Source: CAZKFN01 sp964552035 (GTDB lineage: Bacteria > Bacteroidota > Bacteroidia > Flavobacteriales_E > Vicingaceae). Taken from it: 13,810 nt of DNA. Below, one piece after another: positions 6,241-13,810 of this stretch. The DNA is taken from assembly GCA_964552035.1 (NCBI GenBank), contig CAZKFN010000066.1, positions 1-13,810 on the forward strand, in the 5' to 3' direction. A program made the translations under genes and the position numbers. Below the pieces are notes generated by a model, which made no database searches, had not been told where the DNA came from, and worked only from the letters and a program-made list of their open reading frames with translations. Numbering within the stretch: position 1 is the first letter of the stretch; each line of letters starts with the position of its first letter.

Positions 6241-8988
6241 ATGAGATTATTCGCCCTTGTTTCTCTCCTTTTCTGCTTTACCCTTGGATTTGCACAAGAT
6301 GTACAATTGGAAGATGTAGGTTTTCCAACAAATTGTTCCGCTTCTCCAGATCCTATTGTTATTGAACAAAGTGACCATACAAAATTAACTATTGTTGGAA
6401 AAGGGAATATGATTAACCATAGAACTGAAAGCATAGATGGATATACTATCATCCTTAATAATCAAGGAGTTTATGAATATGCTAAATTAGAAAATGGCGT
6501 TTTAAAAGCAAGCGGAATTAAAGCCAATGATCCAGCAGAAAGAAATACTTTTGAAACATCTTATTTGTCTGGAATTAGTCCTTCTCTTACAGAAGCACCT
6601 AATCCTTTAAAGTCTTCTATCTTAGACCAAGTGAGAAAACAAATCCTAAACAAGACATATCCTACTACAGGAACTATAAATGTTTTAGCCCTTCTTATTG
6701 ATTTTAGAAATTTAAAAGCCAGATATACTAAAACAGATTTTGACAGTTTATTAAATGGGCTAAACTACAATAATGGTAGAGGAAGCTTTAAAACCTATTA
6801 TACCAATGCATCAAAAGGACAATTAACCATTAATGTAGATTTAGTAGGTTGGATAACAATAGATAGTAATTATATCCATTTTGCAAACGATAGTGGATCA
6901 GCAAGAGCTGCTAATTTAGTTCGAATGGCTGTGGATACAGCAGAAATGTTAGGAGTTAACTTTTCTAAATACGACAATGATAACGATGGAAATGTAGATG
7001 GTATTATGGCAATTCACTCAGGCCCAGGTGCAGAAGTTGGAAGTAGAACGCAATACATTTGGTCGCACCGTTGGGTTTTAAGAGGGGGAACATTGGGTAG
7101 AGTAAGATATGATGGAGTATGGATTGATGATTATATGATTAACCCTGAAATCTATTCGGGTACTGCCATTTCTGGTATTGGGGTAATGTGCCATGAGTTT
7201 GGACATAATCTAGGCTTACCGGATTTATACGATACCGACGACTCCAATGGAAAATCTCAAGGAATTGGTGAGTGGGGTATTATGGGAAGTGGAAGCTGGT
7301 TAGGAGGCGGACAGCAACCTGGTGGGTTCTGTGCTTGGTCTAGAGTAGAAAATGGTTGGGATACTCCAATGCTTTTAACAGTTGATTCTGATTTTGGAAA
7401 TTATTCTTTAAAAGCTGCAAGTAATAACAAGGATGAAGTTTTTAGAATTAATACCCCTGTAAGTTCAGAGTATTTTTTATTGGAAAATCGTCAGAAAGTT
7501 GGAGTTGATGCCGCTTTACCTGGAACAGGAATGGCCATTTGGCATATCAATACCTTAAAAACAAACGCTCCAGGGAATCAAGTCAATGGAGATGTGAATC
7601 TTAAAGGAGTCGACCTTGAAGAAGCTGATGGATTAGATGACTTAGATAAGGCTAGAAATAGAGGAGATAACGGTGATTTGTATCCCGGGCTGACCAATAA
7701 TAGAACTTTTAACGATAATACCTATCCACATTCTAATACTTATAATTCTAATCCAACAGGAATTAAGATTAAAAACATAACTCAAAATGGACAAGTAATT
7801 ACTTTTGATTTTGGAGAATGTAAGCCTGATACCTTAACTGCTGATAGTGGTCTTTTTTCTGACTACAGTGGAATAGGAAAATATCAAAACAATCAATCTT
7901 GCTCTTGGTTAATTCAACCAACTAAAGAAGCGAAATCCATTACACTTAGCTTTTTAGCTTTTAAAACTGAAAGCAATAATGATGTGGTAACAATCTATGA
8001 TGGAAAGGATGATACTGCTCCAATATTAGCAAGATACAGTGGACAAAACATTCCAGCAAATGTCACTTCTACAACAGGAGAAATGTACATAGAATTTAAA
8101 ACGAATGGATCCGTTATTGATTCTGGATGGACTGCCAAGTATGTGACAAATCAACTTGTGGATTCACTAACTATCTCGCAAGACACCATATATTTAACAG
8201 ATTCTGTAAATAGTACTGCTTTGTTTTCAATCCTCTCCAATTCATCTTGGGATATCCAATATGCGTCTTCTTCATGGCTTACTATAAATCCCATGAATGG
8301 AAAAAGAAATACTCAAGTAGAAGCTAAAGCTATACAAAACAATACTAAAACAATCAGAGGAGTTATGGTTTATGCTAAAACGGTTAATAGAGGCGTTACA
8401 GATAGTGTAATGGTAATTCAAGATGGTATAAAACTAAATCTAGAAGCTACACCGGATAGCATTGTAATTGGTGGTGAAAAAGATGACTTTGCGCTTCTTA
8501 ATATTACTTCTAATGTTCCTCAATGGAATATTACTACAGATGTAAACTGGCTATCTATAACACCAAATAGTGGAAGCTTGGATGATATTGTGATTCTAAC
8601 TGTAACTGAAGATAATATTACAAAGGGTACAAGATTAGCTACCGTGAGAGTAAGCGCAGATATTGTTGGAGAAAGAATTGTAAAAGTTTATCAAAAACCT
8701 TTAAATACAGTTGGACTTGCTGGGAATGAACTTGAAAGTAATTTTTCAATTTATCCCAACCCAACTACATCGAAAGTAACTATAAAATTAGCTCCTGATA
8801 TTAATTCTTCAAAAGTTGAGATTACTTTATTTAATGTTGTTGGTGCAGAATTGCCGGTAATTTTTAATAACTTATCTTCTCAAATGACAACTCTAGATTT
8901 AAGTGGATTTCCTGCGGGAATTTATTTCTTAGTTATAGATTATGAAGGGAAAAGAATGAGTAAGAAAATTTCACTCATTGAGGAATAG
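6241..8988 (+). CDS. Secreted M6-family metalloprotease with CUB, BACON-like and T9SS sorting domains (intact copy)
   Basis: A secreted zinc endopeptidase of 915 residues. ATG 6241 is preferred over an upstream in-frame TTG at 6196 because it begins directly with a good signal peptide (MRLFALVSLLFCFTLGFA, cut near 18). The M6 domain spans about 144-526. It carries the zinc motif HEFGHNLGLPD (His 318, Glu 319, His 322, Asp 328) and a calcium-loop-like DNDNDGNVDG upstream. A CUB domain follows (about 527-637, paired cysteines), then two BACON-like beta domains (about 641-728 and 731-820). A type A T9SS sorting domain occupies about 836-915 (IYPNPTTSKVTI). Expected route: Sec export, then T9SS across the outer membrane with removal of the sorting domain. 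The target protein is unknown. It heads a block of T9SS cargo genes and has a broken paralogue at 11725. Confidence 0.92.
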   Translation: MRLFALVSLLFCFTLGFAQDVQLEDVGFPTNCSASPDPIVIEQSDHTKLTIVGKGNMINHRTESIDGYTIILNNQGVYEYAKLENGVLKASGIKANDPAERNTFETSYLSGISPSLTEAPNPLKSSILDQVRKQILNKTYPTTGTINVLALLIDFRNLKARYTKTDFDSLLNGLNYNNGRGSFKTYYTNASKGQLTINVDLVGWITIDSNYIHFANDSGSARAANLVRMAVDTAEMLGVNFSKYDNDNDGNVDGIMAIHSGPGAEVGSRTQYIWSHRWVLRGGTLGRVRYDGVWIDDYMINPEIYSGTAISGIGVMCHEFGHNLGLPDLYDTDDSNGKSQGIGEWGIMGSGSWLGGGQQPGGFCAWSRVENGWDTPMLLTVDSDFGNYSLKAASNNKDEVFRINTPVSSEYFLLENRQKVGVDAALPGTGMAIWHINTLKTNAPGNQVNGDVNLKGVDLEEADGLDDLDKARNRGDNGDLYPGLTNNRTFNDNTYPHSNTYNSNPTGIKIKNITQNGQVITFDFGECKPDTLTADSGLFSDYSGIGKYQNNQSCSWLIQPTKEAKSITLSFLAFKTESNNDVVTIYDGKDDTAPILARYSGQNIPANVTSTTGEMYIEFKTNGSVIDSGWTAKYVTNQLVDSLTISQDTIYLTDSVNSTALFSILSNSSWDIQYASSSWLTINPMNGKRNTQVEAKAIQNNTKTIRGVMVYAKTVNRGVTDSVMVIQDGIKLNLEATPDSIVIGGEKDDFALLNITSNVPQWNITTDVNWLSITPNSGSLDDIVILTVTEDNITKGTRLATVRVSADIVGERIVKVYQKPLNTVGLAGNELESNFSIYPNPTTSKVTIKLAPDINSSKVEITLFNVVGAELPVIFNNLSSQMTTLDLSGFPAGIYFLVIDYEGKRMSKKISLIEE

Positions 8989-9008
8989 ATAAGTTAAGAT
9001 AAAATCGA

Positions 9009-9056
9009 TAGTCTTTTTTGAGCTAAATAAAATTTCGTAAAAGATTAGTTTTTTTT
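9009..9056 (+). terminator. Possible weak terminator after the M6 protease gene
   Basis: TAGTCTTTT (9009-9017) can pair with AAAAGATTA (9039-9047), with one G-U pair. A run of eight T follows at 9049-9056. The stem is AT-rich and the loop is about 21 bases, so it would be a poor hairpin. The U-tract and the position 20 bases after the stop are the main support. Confidence 0.4.
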
Positions 9057-9197
9057 AAGGTTTTAATAGTAACTTGGGGTAATATTTTATTCATAGTGAA
9101 GATAAGCTCCCTACTTCTAAGTTTTTATATACTTTCTAGTACTGTTGCCTTTGGGCAATATCAGCTAAATACTGTACCTCCATTTATTGGTAATAAC

Positions 9198-9200
9198 TGA
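9198..9200 (+). other. Premature TGA in the adhesin-like gene
   Basis: The TGA falls between GNN and QSGITFNITA, just after the signal peptide. When the gene's second beta-sandwich domain is laid over the first, the matching position is a glycine (ATTGIYEHMF). The simplest origin is therefore GGA to TGA; CGA to TGA is also one step away. Confidence 0.85.
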
Positions 9201-11324
9201 CAGTCTGGAATTACATTTAATATCACAGCACATGAAAGAATTCAACTAGATACTCTCTTTGTATCATGGGGAGGCATAGGTACCGCATCGCTGTGGTATG
9301 ATACTGATTCCATTAACGGTCCACCAACAATTACTTCTGCCAATGGTTGGATACAGCATAGCACTGCCAGCATCACCCCAGTATTAAATGTGGGAAGTGG
9401 AAATATTGCACCTTATCCTGTCCATCTTGGAATAATCATCCCTGCAGGTGAAACTTATGGCTTTTTTGTCGGTGGAGTTTCTTTAAGGTATGAAACTTAT
9501 GCTTCAGGATCTAGTAGATTTTCTGATTCTAGGATTAGTATAGAAACCGGGAATAATGTAGGTTATGGTGGTCCTTCCCCAACTCCAAGAAATCATGTTC
9601 GCCAATTAAACGGTGGGATAAAGTATACTACTTTAAATAAGCTCAACGATGCTGCCGTAATTTCTATAGATGCACCTAATGTCTTTTGTGCCGGAAATCA
9701 TGACGTAGAGGTTACCATTGGAAATCAAGGAGCAAACCTATTGGATTCCGTTGAAGTGCATTGGGAAATTAACGGAAATCCACAAACTCCAGTTACCTAT
9801 AAACAACGTCTAGAAACAATCGGTAGGAATGGCCCCAATACAGCAAGAATTAGATTGGGTAATTATAATTTTACTACTCAAACAAACTTAAAAGTATATA
9901 CCGCTATGCCCAATGGAGTGAGATATGGTTACACTACTAACGATACCTTATCAAAAGTGTTGGCTCCAACTTTATTTCAAGTCTTTTTGATGGAAAGTTT
10001 TGCCTGTTATGATGGAGAAGCAAGATTAGAATTATTACCTAAAACCGGTTATGACTCAACCAACATCACTTGGCAAAAAAGTATAGATGCTCAGCAATGG
10101 GTCAATATTCCCAATTCATCTACCATAAGTTATGTCGATAAAAATATAAGAACTCAAACCTGGTATCGCGTAAATATTGGTGGTGCTCAAGGTTGTTATT
10201 CCGATACAATTAGCATTCGCCCCTTAAACCTAGAGGTACTTTCTGTCTATCACGCTAATCGTTGTAATCCAGGAGAAGTGAAGTTGTCTGCTTTAGCAGC
10301 TCCTGGTATGGAATTGCTATGGTACGAGAAATTTTCAGACATTCACCCCATTGCAAGTGGCAATCCATTTATAAGTCCTTCTATAAATGCAACAGACACT
10401 TTTTATGTAGCAGCCCTTTCTGCCAATGGAAGAGGAGAAGATTCCATATTTGTTCCCCCAGCAACACCTGCTACGACAGGGATTTATGAACATATGTTTA
10501 CAGTTTATGCCAAGACTGAATTAACTATCAACAGTATTAATATTAATTGCAATAACCCAATTGGAGATACCACTGCTTGGGATATTTATTATCGATCGGA
10601 TGACTATACAAAAGACCCTACCGGAAATACTTCGCCACTGAATTGGAGACTAATATCATCTACTGCCAATGTTTTGTCTAATGGCCCCTCTGGCTATACA
10701 GAAATAGCCAATAATTTATCCATAACCATCCCGGCAGGCGATACCGTTTCTTTTTATATCTCTCCTGAAAGCGGAAGCACACATAGATACAGCACTGTAT
10801 CTCGAGGAGTAACTACTGTTTCTAATTCTGATGTGTCGTTCATATCGGGTAATAGAGGGAGCTTTTTTAGTTGCACTACCGATGGCGGCATTCCACATTT
10901 AAATGTAAAATACAGCAAGGGTTGTATAAGCCCAAAGCTACCTGTAGTAGCAGCAATCTATAACAACTCCCCACCAACAATTAATTTGGGAAGGGATACT
11001 ACAATTTGTAAGGGAAGTAGTCTTACCCTTGATGCAGGTAATATAGGTAGCGATTTTGTATGGAATACAGGAGACACCACCCAACGTATTCAAGTAGATA
11101 CATCTGGAACATACATTGTAGCAGTTTCGAGATGTAATCTATCCTCTTATAGCAGTATAAATATCAAAGTTCAATCTGATGCATCAGTAGATAGCGTCAA
11201 GGTTTATCCCCTTGGAGAGGCCTATGCCTTTGTTCCTTATGGAATGAAAGATGTGGATCATCTTTATTGGGATTTTGGAGATGGGAATTTTTCAAATAAT
11301 TTTTTTCCAACACATCAATATAGC

Positions 11325-11327
11325 TAA
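11325..11327 (+). other. Premature TAA inside the PKD domain of the adhesin-like gene
   Basis: The TAA splits THQYS from NGSYRVSLIASNTCG. Both halves together make one PKD domain (YWDFGDG, then HxY, then GxYxVxL), so this is a point change within a domain and not a natural gene end. AAA or CAA to TAA would explain it. Confidence 0.88.
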
Positions 11328-12054
11328 AATGGAAGTTATAGGGTAAGCCTAATTGCCAGCAATACTTGTGGGAAAGCTGATACGTTAAGTTATAAACTGC
11401 ATCATACACTTGTAGGAGTACGTAAAAATAATATAGATGATTCTAGAGTGAAATTATACCCAAATCCTTCTAAAGATGTTTTAAATATTAAATACAACGG
11501 AAATTCAGAGATTGAGTCCATTAGAATATTCAACTTGTTAGGTCAAAATGTTTACGAATCAACTTTTAATAACCCAAGATTAAACCTTATAGATGTGAGT
11601 AACTTTTCATCAGGGGTATATTCTATCCTTATACGTTATAGTAATAAGGAAATAGAGCTTATAAAATTTGAAGTCTCTAAATAAAAAAATTAAGTAAAAA
11701 TATTTCTATAAACAAATAGGTAAAATGAAAAATATTATTTTTTTAATTCTGGTTTTAGCTTGTTTTATGGCTTTTGGACAACAGGAAATACCCCCTCCCT
11801 CCAATTGCTTGGTTTCTCCAGACTCTATAGTTATTGTCCAAGATGATCATACAAAGTTAACTGTAATTGGAAAAGGAACAATGATTAATTATCGTACAGA
11901 AACAATCGATGGGTATACAGTTCTTAAAAATGAAAAGGGGATTTATGAATATGCGAAATTAATTAATGGGAATATAGAGCCAAGTGGTATAAAAGCATAC
12001 AATCCTTCAGAGCGAAGTGCAATTGAAATAGCTTACTTATCAAAAATTCAACCT

Positions 12055-12057
12055 TAG
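12055..12057 (+). other. Premature TAG in the second M6 protease copy
   Basis: The TAG sits in the linker before the M6 domain, between YLSKIQP and IQAPANPLKSS. The intact copy reads YLSGISPS followed by LTEAPNPLKSS with the same number of residues, so the stop replaces one residue (serine in the intact copy) with no frameshift. Confidence 0.9.
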
Positions 12058-13662
12058 ATTCAAGCTCCAGCGAATCCATTAAAATCTTCTATTTTAGATC
12101 AAGTTAGGAAGGAAATGCTAAATAAAACTTATCCAACAACAGGGAATATTAATGTACTTGTCTTATTGATTGATTTTCCAGATTTAAAACACCAATATTC
12201 TTTAGCAGACTTTGATAGCTTGTTAAATGGTTTAAATTACAACAATGGAAAAGGTAGTTTTAAAGCCTATTACACGGATGCTTCAAAAGGTCAATTATCC
12301 ATTACTGTAGATTTGGTTGGATGGATTACTGCACCTAATGGATATATCCATTATGGAAGGGATAGTGGCACTGTTCGAGCAGCAGATTTGGTTCGTTTAG
12401 CTGTTGATTCTGCGAAATTAAGAGGAGTAAATTTCTCAAGATACGATAATGATAATGATGGAAACGTTGATGGGATTATGGCTATACATTCGGGGCCGGG
12501 GGCAGAAGTGGGAAGTCAAACTCAGTATATTTGGTCGCATCGTTGGGTTTTGGATGGAGGAACTTTAGGTAAAGTAAATTACGATGGAGTATGGATAAAC
12601 GATTATATGTGTAATCCAGAAATATATTGGAATAATGCCATCACGGGAATAGGAGTTATTTGCCATGAATTTGGGCATAACTTGGGTTTGCCGGATTTAT
12701 ATGATACGGATGATTCTAATGGTAGCTCTGAAGGAATTGGGAATTGGAGTGTAATGGCGGGTGGAAGCTGGCTTGGTTCCGGTGAGCAACCTGGAGGGTT
12801 TGATGCATGGAGTCGTATTGAATTGGTTTGGGAGCAAGCTAAATTAATAGATGTCAATGCCAACTCTGGAATATATTCATTAGAGGCTGCTACCACTACT
12901 AGAGATGAGATATTTAGAATAAATACGCAGGAGCCCTCAGAGTACTTTTTATTAGAAAATAGACAAAAAATAGGAATTGATGCTATGCTTCCAGGAACAG
13001 GAATGGCCATTTGGCACATCAATACCTTTAAAACTCAAGGACCAAGAAATAGGGTAAATGCAGATCATAATTTGAAAGGAGTAGATTTGGAAGAAGCTGA
13101 TGGTTTAGACGATTTAGATCATAAAAGAAATAGAGGAGATAATGGTGACTTGTTTCCAGGGCCGACCAATAATAGAACTTTTAACGACACTACCTATCCT
13201 CATTCAAAGCTCTATAATTCTTCTAATACGGGAATAGATATAAGAAATATTACAGAACATAACCAAAAGATTACCTTTGGGTTTGGAGCTCCAGAAAAAT
13301 GTGGCTTAGAAGTCCTTAGCGCTTCAAGTGGAACTTTTTCGGATCGTAGTGGAAGCTATGGAAATTATCATAACAATATGAAGTGCAGTTGGCTAATAGA
13401 GCCTGTCCCTTCAGTTGGTGGAATTACTCTTAGTTTTTCATCGTTTAAAACAGAAGCTAACAATGATGTTCTTATCGTTTATGATGGAAAAGATTCTACT
13501 GCAAATATCTTAGGAACTTTTAGTGGGCAAAATATTCCCGCAAATATTAGCTCGAATAAAGGAGAAATGTATGTGGAATTTATTACCGATAACTCTATAG
13601 TTGATTCCGGTTGGACGGCACACTACACCACGATTACAGGGATAGATTCATTAGTAATTGAA

Positions 13663-13665
13663 TAA
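13663..13665 (+). other. Premature TAA in the second M6 protease copy
   Basis: The stop separates DSLVIE from DTIYLDSA. The intact copy reads DSLTISQDTIYLTDS, with CAA (Gln) at the matching codon, so a single C-to-T change explains it. The same frame continues with BACON-like sequence (NNINWLMVSPQKG) to the window end. Confidence 0.9.
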
Positions 13666-13810
13666 GATACTATCTATCTAGATTCAGCGATAACTTCAAT
13701 GGCAAGCTTTAAGCTGCAAACCAACTTAGATTGGGTGGTAAAGAATAATATAAATTGGTTAATGGTTAGCCCTCAAAAGGGGAGAATGGGCGCACAGATT
13801 ACAGTGATAG

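Larger units (their letters stand above)
9096..11684 (+). pseudogene. Adhesin-like T9SS cargo protein interrupted by two in-frame stops
   Basis: One frame of 862 codons runs from GTG 9096 to the TAA at 11682, broken only by TGA (codon 35) and TAA (codon 744). It starts with a signal peptide (KISSLLLSFYILSSTVAFG). A beta-sandwich domain follows at about 25-180, then a CARDB-like domain (184-285), two Ig-like segments (294-375, 379-444), and a second beta-sandwich domain related to the first (452-612). Next come an Ig-like segment (625-695, TICKGSSLTLDAG), a PKD domain (699-769, YWDFGDG) and a T9SS sorting domain (785-862, LYPNPSKDVLNI). Intact, it would be a secreted or surface-attached adhesin or binding protein; no catalytic site is visible. 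As read, translation yields only 34 residues. Internal restarts would lack a signal peptide. GTG is the only sensible start after the in-frame stop at 9024. Sequencing error or readthrough are alternatives to decay. Confidence 0.8.
11725..13810 (+). pseudogene. Second M6-family T9SS metalloprotease copy, broken by two in-frame stops and cut by the window end
   Basis: This is a diverged paralogue of the intact protease at 6241, colinear with it and in one frame from ATG 11725 to the window end. It has its own signal peptide (MKNIIFLILVLACFMAFG). The M6 domain keeps the zinc motif HEFGHNLGLPD (His 314, Glu 315, His 318) and the DNDNDGNVDG loop. A CUB domain follows, then the start of a BACON-like domain. 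The frame is interrupted by TAG at codon 111, between the N-terminal region and the M6 domain, and by TAA at codon 647, between CUB and BACON. The uninterrupted 110-residue piece would be exported but has no catalytic domain. The 516-residue piece from ATG 12115 holds M6 and CUB but no signal peptide. It lies 40 bases after the adhesin-like gene with no terminator seen, so the two were probably one operon. Any further C-terminal domains lie outside the window. Confidence 0.85.

Noticed and set aside
8955..8979. Inverted repeat AATGAGT/ACTCATT at the end of the M6 protease gene
   Set aside because: It lies within the coding sequence, is only 7 bases with an 11-base loop, and has no T run after it; probably chance.
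12603..13022. 139-codon open frame on the minus strand opposite the second M6 copy
   Set aside because: It lies wholly opposite conserved M6 coding sequence, its product resembles no family, and it has no start context of its own.
9096..13665. Stop-codon reassignment or selenocysteine use
   Set aside because: All three stop codons are involved, while gyrB, ssb, radC, the deacetylase-like gene and the intact protease end normally with TAG or TAA. The TGA at 9198 matches a glycine position, not a cysteine, and no conserved hairpin follows it.
1..13810. Mobile element, CRISPR array, tRNA or rRNA
   Set aside because: No transposase, integrase, terminal repeats, regular short repeats or RNA-gene folds were found. 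The only long repeat is the M6 paralogue pair, which is protein-level paralogy with many synonymous differences.

Overview
The window looks like a chromosomal segment from a low-GC Bacteroidota bacterium, most likely Flavobacteriales-like. The evidence is an AT-rich sequence, almost no Shine-Dalgarno motifs, several TAnnTTTG-type -7 elements in front of genes, an outer-membrane beta-barrel of TonB-receptor type, and secreted proteins carrying the type IX secretion system (T9SS) C-terminal sorting domain. Genus cannot be read from the sequence. All recognisable genes are on the + strand.

Bases 1-6120 hold housekeeping genes: the C-terminal part of an outer-membrane beta-barrel protein, gyrB, a 341-base non-coding stretch between two terminators, a short SSB with no acidic tail, radC, and, one base after radC, a protein of the DUF7033/polysaccharide-deacetylase-like type. 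Two clear intrinsic terminators (after gyrB and after ssb) make gyrB and ssb separate transcription units. radC and the deacetylase-like gene look co-transcribed.

Bases 6121-13810 are an accessory block of T9SS cargo genes. The first is an intact M6-family metalloprotease (signal peptide, M6 domain with HExxHxxGxPD, CUB, two BACON-like domains, T9SS sorting domain). Next comes a large adhesin-like protein (signal peptide, repeated beta-sandwich domains, Ig-like domains, PKD, T9SS sorting domain) whose frame is cut by two in-frame stops. Last is a diverged second copy of the M6 protease, also cut by two in-frame stops and running off the window end.

The most notable observation is this cluster of four premature stops (TGA, TAA, TAG, TAA) in two neighbouring genes. 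There is no frameshift, and good domain sequence continues on both sides of every stop. In the segment around the zinc site, the two M6 copies differ only at synonymous positions. This suggests the second copy was under protein-level selection until recently. The simplest reading is recent decay of a redundant secreted protease/adhesin block beside a working copy. Readthrough, or use of the broken copies as recombination donors, cannot be excluded from sequence alone. I see no mobile element, CRISPR array, tRNA or rRNA.
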